From the NCBI GenBank assembly GCA_035552275.1, contig DASZLR010000181.1:1-55953 (forward strand): DNA of 55,953 bases. Direction: 5' to 3'. Below are positions 49,302 to 55,953 of this stretch, in pieces; position 1 is the stretch's first letter, and every line of letters starts with the position of its first letter. The translations under genes and the position numbers were made by a program. A model generated the notes under the pieces. That model was not told where the DNA came from. It saw only the letters and a program-made list of their open reading frames with translations, and did not search any database. Source of the stretch: DASVLX01 sp035552275. Its GTDB lineage: Bacteria > Actinomycetota > Actinomycetes > Mycobacteriales > Pseudonocardiaceae.

Positions 49302-49985
49302 GTGAGCGATGATGGCGGCATGACGGAGCCGGCACGGGTACTGGTGGTCGAGGACGACTCCCAGCTCGCGGGCATGCTCACCCGGCTGCTCGCCGACGAG
49401 GGCTATCGGGTGGACGCGGCCGCGGACGGCCAGCGCGGCCTGCATCTCGGGCTCACCCAGCCGTATGACGTCATCGTGCTCGACCGGGGCCTGCCCGCGG
49501 TGGACGGGCTCGACCTGCTCGGTCGGCTGCGCTCCCGGGGGGTGGTGACGCCGGTGCTGGTGTTGTCCGCGCTGGGCAATCCGGCCGACCGGGTGGCCGG
49601 ACTGGACGCCGGCGCCGAGGACTACCTGGGCAAGCCGTTCGACCTGGACGAGTTGCTGGCCCGGTTGCGGGCGCTGCTGCGCCGGCACCTGGACACCGCC
49701 GCCTGGCTGCCGGTGCCCGGCGGCCGGTTGAACCTGGACACCCGGGAGGTCGCCGGCGACGCGGACGAGCCGGTCCGACTGTCCGAACGGGAGTGTGGCC
49801 TGCTGGCGCTGCTGGCCACCCGGCCGAGCCGGGTGTTCGGCCGGGATCAGTTGCGGGCACTGGTTTTTCCGGACGCGGAGAGCGATGTGGTGGTCGACAC
49901 CTACGTGCACTACCTGCGGCGCAAGCTGGGCCGACGGGTGGTCAGCACCGTGCGCGGGCGCGGCTACCAGCTGGGCCGGCTGTGA
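49302..49985 (+). CDS. OmpR-family response regulator
   Basis: This 227-aa regulator has a receiver domain (about 10-125; acidic pair in VVEDDSQ, phospho-acceptor in VIVLDRGLPA, Lys in GKPFD) and a winged-helix Trans_reg_C domain (about 135-225). GTG at 49302 has GGAG close upstream; ATG at 49320 is the alternative and fits the family start better. It is divergent from the flavin/cytochrome operon and probably controls it, with the kinase at 49982. Confidence 0.9.
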   Translation: MSDDGGMTEPARVLVVEDDSQLAGMLTRLLADEGYRVDAAADGQRGLHLGLTQPYDVIVLDRGLPAVDGLDLLGRLRSRGVVTPVLVLSALGNPADRVAGLDAGAEDYLGKPFDLDELLARLRALLRRHLDTAAWLPVPGGRLNLDTREVAGDADEPVRLSERECGLLALLATRPSRVFGRDQLRALVFPDAESDVVVDTYVHYLRRKLGRRVVSTVRGRGYQLGRL

Positions 49986-51274
49986 CGAGTCGCTGGTTCC
50001 CGCCCCGGACAGCCGATCCGGAGTCCACCGCGCTGCGCCGGACCACCGTGCGGATGGGCCTCCAGGTCGGGCTGACCGTGGCCGCGATCGTGCTGCTGCT
50101 GGCCGGGGTCGCGGTGCTGGTGGTGCTACGGACCCAGAGCACCGACGCGCAGAACCTGGTGCGGGACACCGTCGCCCGCGCCGACGACGTGAACGACCCG
50201 CCGACGGATGTGTGGATGACCATCCAAACGGGTGCTCGCCGGCTGACGACCAAGGGCATGCCGGCCTGGCTGCCGGACGTGGCCGCGCTGGACCAGATCG
50301 CCGGCAGCGCCGACCCGGGCCTGGTCGACATCACGGAGGTGGACACCCACGACCACGAGTACCTGGTGCGCACTCAGCGTCGTGGGCCGGACATCGTGCA
50401 GGCCGCGCTTGACCTGCGCCCCAACGAGAACGAGCGGAACCGGCTGCTGCTGGCGCTCGCCCTGTCCGGCGGCCTGGGCCTGTTGCTGGCGGTGGTCGCG
50501 GGCGCCTGGTACGGCCGGCGCGCGGTCGCCCCGCTGTCGGCCGCGCTGGCGCTGCAACGACGGTTCGTCTCGGACGCCAGCCATGAGCTGCGCACCCCGC
50601 TCACCCTGTTGAGCACCCGGGCGCAACTGCTGCGCCGGCAACTGAACCAGCGCGCCGACGCCACCGCCGACAAGTCCGATGTGGATGGTCTGGTGGCGGA
50701 TGCCCGGCACCTGTCGGAGATCCTGGACGACCTGCTGCTGGCCGCCGATCCGCGCTCCGACACGCCGCATCGGCAGGTCGAGCTGGCGGAGTTGGCCGAG
50801 CAGGTCGCGGCGGCGAGTTCGGGCACGGCCAATGACGCCGGAGTGACGCTGCGCTGCGTCACCGACGAGCCGGTGGCCGTGCTCGGCGCGCGGGCCGGGC
50901 TGCGCCGGGCGCTCACCGCGTTGGTGGACAACGCGATCCGGCACGCCCGGACCGAGGTGACCATCGAGGTACGCCGGCGGGGCGTCTCGGCGGTGGTCGA
51001 GGTGCGCGACGACGGCGCCGGAATCGACCCGGAGCTGCTGCCCCGGCTGTTCGAGCGGTTCGCCTCCGGCCGACAGGACAGTTCGCGCGGCGACGCACGG
51101 ACGGTGCCGTCGGCCGGTTATCACGGCCGTCGGCGATACGGGCTGGGACTGGCGCTGGTCAGCGAAATCGCGCACCGGCACGGCGGCGCGGTGGACGCCA
51201 GCAACGCGCCCGAAGGCGGTGCGGTGCTGCGGATCACGCTGCCGACGGCCGCCCAGCCGGCGGAGCGGCGGTGA
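49982..51274 (+). CDS. OmpR-type membrane sensor histidine kinase
   Basis: This 430-aa membrane kinase has two transmembrane helices (about 26-48 and 156-176) around an extracytoplasmic sensor of about 105 residues. A HisKA domain with phospho-His201 in SDASHELRTPL and an HATPase_c domain with DDGAGID and GRRRYGLGLALV follow. Its GTG start overlaps the regulator stop (GTGA). Its 3' end overlaps the convergent thiol dioxygenase gene by 41 bases. The signal is unknown. Confidence 0.9.
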   Translation: MTSRWFPPRTADPESTALRRTTVRMGLQVGLTVAAIVLLLAGVAVLVVLRTQSTDAQNLVRDTVARADDVNDPPTDVWMTIQTGARRLTTKGMPAWLPDVAALDQIAGSADPGLVDITEVDTHDHEYLVRTQRRGPDIVQAALDLRPNENERNRLLLALALSGGLGLLLAVVAGAWYGRRAVAPLSAALALQRRFVSDASHELRTPLTLLSTRAQLLRRQLNQRADATADKSDVDGLVADARHLSEILDDLLLAADPRSDTPHRQVELAELAEQVAAASSGTANDAGVTLRCVTDEPVAVLGARAGLRRALTALVDNAIRHARTEVTIEVRRRGVSAVVEVRDDGAGIDPELLPRLFERFASGRQDSSRGDARTVPSAGYHGRRRYGLGLALVSEIAHRHGGAVDASNAPEGGAVLRITLPTAAQPAERR

Positions 51275-51794
51275 CCAGCGCCGGCCGGTAGGTGAGGTTG
51301 ACGCTGGTGCCCCGCGCGGTGATGTCCGCGCCGTAGACGTGGAGGGAGATGGTGCGTCCGCCGCCGGCGCAGGACACCTGGTGGATGTCCGGGCCGGCGG
51401 TCAGCACCGAGACGTCGCCGACCTCGTTGCACACCGTCGCCGACGCACGCAGCGCCGGACGACGGCCGGGCATCCGATCGAACCGATGCTCGCGTTCCCG
51501 GCCGGTCAGGATGCCGGCGACGCACCAGGCGAGGTGATCGTGGATCGGGGTGGCCTGGCCGGGCAGCCAGACCAGCGCCACCACCGAGAACCGCCCTGCT
51601 GGGTCCACGTGCAGGATGTGCTGCCGGTAGCGGTTCGGATCGGGCTCGCGTTCGGCCGCTTCCAGCACATGCTCCACGCCGAGCACGGATTCCAGTAGGG
51701 AGCCCACCCGAACGGCCAGCCGCGCCGGATCAGGCGTTCCTTCGGACAACAGCGTCAGATTGTCGACAAACCTACGAATCACCAGGCTGGGCAT
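51234..51794 (-). CDS. Cysteine-dioxygenase-like cupin (thiol dioxygenase)
   Basis: This 186-aa cupin has the iron motif His-Asp-His in TPIHDHLAW and a third His in DIHQVSC, as in cysteine and 3-mercaptopropionate dioxygenases. It would oxidise a thiol to a sulfinate. It is the last gene of the operon with a phosphosulfolactate synthase. A cysteine sulfinate product could supply sulfite after deamination. ATG at 51794 follows GGAGG. Residues 9-12 are Phe-Val-Asp-Asn from one copy of the dispersed palindrome. The 3' end overlaps the convergent kinase gene. Confidence 0.82.
   Translation of the reverse strand: MPSLVIRRFVDNLTLLSEGTPDPARLAVRVGSLLESVLGVEHVLEAAEREPDPNRYRQHILHVDPAGRFSVVALVWLPGQATPIHDHLAWCVAGILTGREREHRFDRMPGRRPALRASATVCNEVGDVSVLTAGPDIHQVSCAGGGRTISLHVYGADITARGTSVNLTYRPALVTAAPPAGRPSAA
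51759..51770. repeat. ATTGTCGACAAA, variant of the dispersed palindrome
   Basis: This matches 11 of 12 positions. In frame in the thiol dioxygenase gene on the minus strand, encoding Phe9-Val-Asp-Asn12. Confidence 0.65.
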
Positions 51795-51803
51795 GCGGCC
51801 CTC

Positions 51804-52448
51804 CTACCTACCGTTGTTCACCCGGTGCTCCGGGCACACGGTGATCGACATGATCGACGCGTTGTCGACCGGCGATCTCGGCATCGCGACACCGGGCATC
51901 GGCGGCGCTGCGGCGGTCGCCATGCGCACCGGACCGCCATGGGTGACCAGCACCGTCTCCCGACCGGCCCGTCGCGCGGCATGGCCGCGCAACGCCCGGT
52001 GCACCCGGGCGTACATCTCGGCCACGCTCTCCCCGCCCGGCGGCCGGTGGTGCGGTTCGCGCCACAACGAGTCGATCGCGTCCTGACCGGTGCCCGAATC
52101 GGCCAGCGGCGCGGTGAACGCGGCGCCCTCCCACGCGCCCAACCGTTGCTCCCGAAGCTCGGGATCGAGTTCGACCGGCAGGCCGAGCCGGTCCGCGATA
52201 ATCGCCGCGGTCTGCCGTGCTCGCAACAGATCGCTGACCACGATCAGGTCGGCGCGCGGCGCGTGTTCGGCCAGCCATCGGGCGGTGCGGGCCGCCTGGT
52301 CGCGGCCGGCGGCGGTGAGTCCTCCCGCCGCGCTCGACTGGCCCTGAATCCGGCCGTCGAGATTCCATTCGCTCTCGCCGTGCCGAACCAGGTGCAGCAC
52401 AGCGGCATCGGCGATCACCGAATCAGTACTGGAGTCGTGGGTCGTCAT
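51804..52448 (-). CDS. Histidine phosphatase (phosphoglycerate-mutase-like) family
   Basis: This protein of about 214 aa has the catalytic RHG motif in LVRHGESEWNLDGRIQG and a second His in LVTHGGPVR. Family members remove phosphate from small sugar phosphates or act as mutases. In this operon it is the best candidate to dephosphorylate phosphosulfolactate, because a ComB-type phosphatase is not present; this is inferred. ATG at 52448 overlaps the VOC gene by 26 bases. A GTG at 52418, just after the VOC stop, is the alternative. Confidence 0.82.
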   Translation of the reverse strand: MTTHDSSTDSVIADAAVLHLVRHGESEWNLDGRIQGQSSAAGGLTAAGRDQAARTARWLAEHAPRADLIVVSDLLRARQTAAIIADRLGLPVELDPELREQRLGAWEGAAFTAPLADSGTGQDAIDSLWREPHHRPPGGESVAEMYARVHRALRGHAARRAGRETVLVTHGGPVRMATAAAPPMPGVAMPRSPVDNASIMSITVCPEHRVNNGR

Positions 52449-52821
52449 AGTTCTTGAACTCGATGACATTGTTGGACGGGTCGGCGAGGAAAACCATCCG
52501 ATGCTGTTCGGCGGTGCCCTCGAACCGGACCGCCGGCCCGGACAGCACCCGCAGCTTGCGGTGCTCCACCAAGCGAAGCAGCCGGTCGAAATCCTCGGCC
52601 CTGGCGAAGCTCACCCCGAAATGCCGGGGATACGCGACCGCTGCCGCGGGCACGTCCTCGCACAAATGGCAGACCAGTTGGTCGCCGAAGAAATCGAGGG
52701 TGATCCGGTCGGCGTAGCGGCGGGCGAGTTTCGCGCCGAGCCCGAAAACGTAGAACTCCAGCGCCTCATCGAGGTCCCGGGCGGGAATGGCGACATGACA
52801 GACATCGTGCGGATCGCGCAT
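52423..52821 (-). CDS. VOC-superfamily (glyoxalase-fold) protein
   Basis: This 132-aa VOC domain has the usual metal positions: His in CHVAIPARDL, His in YPRHFGVSF region, and Glu in NNVIEFKNYDDP. VOC enzymes include dioxygenases, epimerases and resistance proteins; the reaction here is unknown. It lies between the phosphosulfolactate synthase (32-base gap) and the histidine phosphatase (overlap). ATG at 52821 follows GGAAA. Confidence 0.85.
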   Translation of the reverse strand: MRDPHDVCHVAIPARDLDEALEFYVFGLGAKLARRYADRITLDFFGDQLVCHLCEDVPAAAVAYPRHFGVSFARAEDFDRLLRLVEHRKLRVLSGPAVRFEGTAEQHRMVFLADPSNNVIEFKNYDDPRLQY

Positions 52822-52853
52822 GTTGTTTTCCTCCGTGAATTCAATCCGCGATC

Positions 52854-53648
52854 TCAGGCGGCGGACCAGGACCGCTGGTACGGCCCTACCAGTGCAGTCG
52901 ATTCGGTGGGTTGAGCGGATTCGGTGGTGAGCTGGATGAGGGTGTCGCCGCGCAGGCCTCGGCGCAGCGTCTCCACCCCGATCACGTCGGTGGTGGCCAC
53001 GTTACCCAGGTTGGCCTGCGGCCCGACCTCGCGGATCAGCTCGACCTGTAGTTCCTTCGTCGGCGCCTCGAACAGCACCCGGCTCGGGTCGAGCGCGGCC
53101 AGCACCGCCGCCAGCACGTCCTCACGCATCCGCCCGTCCGCGCGGGCGATGCCGCTGCGGCCGCTCTCCCGGGCTTCGGTGATCACCATCGCCGCGCCGG
53201 CCGCCAGGTCCTCGCCGAGCGCGTCGACCCAGTCGGCCGGGGTGAGCTGGGCAGACCGGCCGGCGTCCTTGTAACCGACCTCGGACAGCACCGGCCGCAC
53301 CCCGGACATCCGGCGCACATAGTCCGCCTTGTCCGCCTGGTCCAACGGAATCGTGCCGTTGGACACCTCGATGTGGGTGGCGCCCGTGCGCTCGACCAGC
53401 GCGAGATAGTCGGCCAGCCGGCCGGTCCACAGGTGATGCTCGAACAGGGTGCCGCCGAAGTAGAACCCGACGCCGGCCTCGCGCAGCACCCCGGTCTTGC
53501 GGTCCAGGTCCTTGGTGACCAGCGCCGTGCCCCAGCCGAATTTCACCAGGTCGATGTAGTCGCGGTGGCTGTCGATCAGATCGGTGAACGCGCCGGTCGG
53601 CAGGCCGGGGTCGATCACCATCGTGATGCCGTGCCAACGAGATGTCAT
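52854..53648 (-). CDS. comA: Phosphosulfolactate synthase homologue
   Basis: This 264-aa TIM-barrel enzyme of the ComA/YitD family adds sulfite to phosphoenolpyruvate to give phosphosulfolactate. Family segments are LVKFGWGTALV (about 34-44), FYFGGTLFEHH (about 62-72), HIEVSNGTIPL (about 92-102), SEVGYKD (about 122-128), ITEARESGRSG, LFEAPTKELQVELI, NLGNV and GLRGDT near the end. ATG at 53648 overlaps the stop of the acyltransferase gene (ATGA). The enzyme is the most informative member of the operon because it commits PEP and sulfite to a C3 sulfonate. Confidence 0.9.
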   Translation of the reverse strand: MTSRWHGITMVIDPGLPTGAFTDLIDSHRDYIDLVKFGWGTALVTKDLDRKTGVLREAGVGFYFGGTLFEHHLWTGRLADYLALVERTGATHIEVSNGTIPLDQADKADYVRRMSGVRPVLSEVGYKDAGRSAQLTPADWVDALGEDLAAGAAMVITEARESGRSGIARADGRMREDVLAAVLAALDPSRVLFEAPTKELQVELIREVGPQANLGNVATTDVIGVETLRRGLRGDTLIQLTTESAQPTESTALVGPYQRSWSAA

Positions 53649-54889
53649 GACGTGCCTCCTGAATTCGAGCCGATAGGGCGGTTCGAGGTAATACGGCGAT
53701 GGGGAGTGGCGCGGCGGGCGCGACCGGTGAGCGGCAGGCTGGCGGGTGTCCGTCGGGCGAGGGTGGCCAGCAGCGCGGACAGCCCGTACAGCACCGGAAC
53801 GGCGACCACCATCTCCACCACGATGACCACAATGGACGGTTGGTGTCGGGCGAGCGCGGTGAGTCCGGTTGTCGCCGAGACCATCAGGAGTCCCTGCAGC
53901 AACAGCGGATGGGCGAGGTAGACGCCGAACGAGGCGTCCGCGCCGGCCCGCGCCGCCCGCCGGCCCGGCCGGCCGTGGTCCTGCCAGATCAGCCCGGCGG
54001 CCAGGAAAGCCCAGGTGACCGCCACGCTCTCCAGCACCACAACGGGCTGGAACACGTCGCTGGCAAGCAGAATCGGCTGCCCGCCCCACCGCACCTGGGC
54101 CAGGAACACGCCGACGCCGAGTGCCAACGTCGCGGCGCAGCCGACCAAGACCCGGCCCAGGTGCGCGCGAGTCCACGCGAGCAGCGCGTCCTGATGGCTG
54201 GCGGCGACACAACCGGCCACGACGAAGCCGAGATAGCTGGGCAGCAGCGCGTCCGGATGCCGCAGCCAACCGGTCAGCGGCCCGAGCGACCAGCCGCGCT
54301 GCACGGCCGTGTAGAAGAGCAGTTGGAAGATCGCGCAACCGGCCAGCACCATGCCGTGCCGCCGGCGAGTGATCCGGACCAGCCCGCGCAGCAACGGGAA
54401 CACCAGGTAGATCTGCATGGAGACCAGCAGGAAATACAGGTGATATCGGGCGGCGCCGGTCAGCAGATCATAGCCGATCGCGTGCAGCGCCGAGCCGAAC
54501 GGCCGCAGCGCCGGCTGGTCGGCGAGGAAGTACACCGCCGTCCAGACCACATAGGGCACCACCACGAACAGGTATCGCTTGCGCCAGAACGAAAGCCAGC
54601 GCACCGACACGCGATCCTGGTAGCCGATGCTCAGCACGTACGCGGTCAGCAGGAAGAACACCTCGCGGCTGACGTGCGTCATGGTGAGCAGCGCCCCGGC
54701 GGTCAGCGTCGGCGCGATCGGTTCGAAAGCGAGCACATGCACGGCGACGACCAGCGCGACGGTCAGCACCCGCACAATGTCCACATAGTGCAGATGCCGG
54801 CGCGCTTTCTCCGCTTGGGCAACGGAAACCGGCGCGGACGGCGCTGCCGGCTCCGGAGTCTCGGTCGGCTTGACGGCCTGGATGGTCAC
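53645..54889 (-). CDS. Acyltransferase-3 family integral membrane protein
   Basis: This 414-aa protein has about ten membrane helices. The first carries the family signature (HLHYVDIVRVLTVALVVAVHVLAF), with the putative catalytic His of acyltransferase-3 proteins. These enzymes acylate sugars, lipids or small molecules at the membrane. GTG at 54889 overlaps the stop of the ligase gene (GTGA), and its stop overlaps the phosphosulfolactate synthase start. Its likely job is to transfer an acyl group made by the ligase to the sulfonate product or a carrier. Confidence 0.87.
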   Translation of the reverse strand: MTIQAVKPTETPEPAAPSAPVSVAQAEKARRHLHYVDIVRVLTVALVVAVHVLAFEPIAPTLTAGALLTMTHVSREVFFLLTAYVLSIGYQDRVSVRWLSFWRKRYLFVVVPYVVWTAVYFLADQPALRPFGSALHAIGYDLLTGAARYHLYFLLVSMQIYLVFPLLRGLVRITRRRHGMVLAGCAIFQLLFYTAVQRGWSLGPLTGWLRHPDALLPSYLGFVVAGCVAASHQDALLAWTRAHLGRVLVGCAATLALGVGVFLAQVRWGGQPILLASDVFQPVVVLESVAVTWAFLAAGLIWQDHGRPGRRAARAGADASFGVYLAHPLLLQGLLMVSATTGLTALARHQPSIVVIVVEMVVAVPVLYGLSALLATLARRTPASLPLTGRARRATPHRRITSNRPIGSNSGGTS

Positions 54890-55953
54890 CAGACGCCGCC
54901 GGCTGCCAGGTCGGCGCGCAGCGCGCGGCGCAACACTTTGCCGGTGGGTCCGGTCGGCAGTTCGCCGGTCACCTCGATCACCGTGGGCCGCTTGTACCGG
55001 GCCAGTTGCCGCGCGCACAGCCGACGCAGCGTGGCCGCCAACTCCCGTTCGTCCACGCCGGGCCGGGCGGTGACGAACGCGACCGGCACCTGGCCGAGCC
55101 GGTCGTGCGGCGCGCCGACCACCGCCGCCGAACGTACGCCCGAATGGGTGAGCAGCAGGTGTTCCACCTCCAGCGGGTGGATCTTCTCGCCGCCCCGGTT
55201 GATCACGTCGTCCGCGCGGCCGGCCAAGTAGACGAAGCCATCGCCATCCCGGCGGCCGAGATCGCCGGTGGGCAGCCAGCCGCTGGCGTCCCGGGCCGAC
55301 CGGACGCGCTCCGGCCGCTCGCCGGACAGGTCGAGGTAATGCCGGACGACCTGGCGACCGCGCAGCGCGACCAGGCCTTCCTCGCCGGGCCGCGCCGGTC
55401 GACCGTCCGCGCCGAGGACGGTCAGGCCGACACCGACCGGCAGGCCGACCGAGCCGATCCGCCGGGCGGCCGGATCGAGTGGGTTGGCGGTGATCTGGCC
55501 GGCGGCCTCGGTCATCCCGTAGGTCTCCAGCACCGACAGGCCGGTGTGCGCGGCGAAGTGCTGGAGGGTGTCCGTGGCCAGCGGCGCGGAAGCGGACCGG
55601 ACGAACCGGACCTGGCGCACCGCGCGCCCGTCCGGGGCCGGCGCGGCGGCCAGCGAGGCGAGGATCGCCGGAACCGCGTTCAGCCAGGTGGGTGACCAGC
55701 GCGCGACCACCGACCAGTAGGCGTCCACGTCGAACCGCCGGTCCAGCACCAGCGAACCGCCGCTGACCACCGTGGCCAGCAACCCCATCACCTGCGCGTT
55801 GACGTGGAACAGCGGCAGTGGCGTGTAGCCGCGCTGGTCCGGCCCGAACCGGTGGTGCCGGGCGACCCGGCGGGCGGCGTTCAGCAACTGCCATTCGGAC
55901 AGCGGAATTCCCTTGGGCGCGCCAGTGGTGCCGGAACTGGCCAGCAGCACGGC
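54886..55953 (-). CDS. AMP-forming acyl-CoA ligase / adenylation enzyme, 5' end outside the window
   Basis: The visible C-terminal 355 residues have the P-loop SSGTTGAPKG close to the window edge, YGMTEAAG (A5), the ribose-binding YLAGRADD-type segment and the C-terminal Lys in TGPTGKVLRR. The N-terminal half lies beyond 55953 on the minus strand. It would activate a carboxylic acid as an adenylate or CoA ester. The stop overlaps the acyltransferase GTG start. It is the first gene of the operon visible here. Confidence 0.9.
   Translation of the reverse strand, partial: AVLLASSGTTGAPKGIPLSEWQLLNAARRVARHHRFGPDQRGYTPLPLFHVNAQVMGLLATVVSGGSLVLDRRFDVDAYWSVVARWSPTWLNAVPAILASLAAAPAPDGRAVRQVRFVRSASAPLATDTLQHFAAHTGLSVLETYGMTEAAGQITANPLDPAARRIGSVGLPVGVGLTVLGADGRPARPGEEGLVALRGRQVVRHYLDLSGERPERVRSARDASGWLPTGDLGRRDGDGFVYLAGRADDVINRGGEKIHPLEVEHLLLTHSGVRSAAVVGAPHDRLGQVPVAFVTARPGVDERELAATLRRLCARQLARYKRPTVIEVTGELPTGPTGKVLRRALRADLAAGGVW

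Noticed and set aside
5162..51770. Dispersed palindrome as insertion footprints of a mobile element
   Set aside because: The copies replace rather than interrupt family sequence, show no target duplications and have no associated transposase.
1..55953. tRNA, rRNA, CRISPR arrays, insertion sequences, attachment sites and replication origin
   Set aside because: I looked for cloverleaf-like spacers, regular repeat-spacer units, transposase motifs and DnaA-box clusters and found none I could support.

Overview
The window is high-GC (about 70% by eye), densely coding actinomycete chromosome. An Lsr2 nucleoid protein, a DevR/DevS-type two-component pair, an MshB-like mycothiol deacetylase, a CX5R arsenate reductase of the actinobacterial type, an XRE-DUF5753/DUF397 pair and many GTG starts with ATGA/GTGA overlaps all fit Actinomycetia. 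The order Pseudonocardiales is my best guess, from gene content only. I saw no rRNA, tRNA, CRISPR array, transposase or phage gene.

Layout. (1) 130-5129: a form-II-like molybdenum hydroxylase (small, large and medium subunits), a CoxG-like protein and a hotdog thioesterase. (2) 5130-9675: an arsenic region with an ArsR-phosphatase fusion, ArsC, an aquaporin-type channel, a three-helix-bundle protein, a flavoprotein with a Cys-Cys tail, and an ArsR-GNAT (ArsN-like) fusion behind three identical-geometry operators. (3) 9760-10474: fused remnants of three unrelated genes. (4) 10484-20355: a NarL-type two-component pair, an EamA exporter, an MBL hydrolase, an isochorismatase-like protein, prolyl-tRNA synthetase, a small ABC transporter, a LysA-like decarboxylase and a DUF1330 protein. 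(5) 20469-28419: a heterodimeric ABC exporter, DevR/DevS with DosR-like boxes, a universal stress protein and Lsr2.

(6) 28657-35438: a subtilisin-inhibitor protein, a Pro-rich membrane protein, an XRE regulator divergent from an MFS pump, a secreted beta-helix protein, and an HxlR regulator divergent from a thioesterase. (7) 35463-39078: a RloA/RloB-type defence pair with a frameshifted second gene, then the XRE/DUF397 module. (8) 39087-45374: an MshB-like deacetylase, an SRPBCC protein and a TetR regulator around a clear operator, two FMNH2-dependent sulfur monooxygenases (SsuD, SfnG types) and a tannase-family esterase. (9) 45449-51274: CsoR; a ferredoxin / NuoF-like / cytochrome b-like / ApbE / small membrane protein operon; and a divergent OmpR-type two-component system. 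(10) 51234-55953: a tightly packed operon containing a phosphosulfolactate synthase homologue with a thiol dioxygenase, a histidine phosphatase, a VOC protein, an integral-membrane acyltransferase and an AMP-forming ligase cut by the window end.

Three things stand out. The last operon looks like an undescribed pathway that makes and possibly acylates a C3 sulfonate. The palindrome ATTGTCGACAAT and one-base variants occur twelve times across unrelated genes and spacers; in most genic cases it is read in the frame that encodes Ile-Val-Asp-Asn. The DevS-like sensor keeps the haem-ligand His but has Cys at the distal Tyr position.
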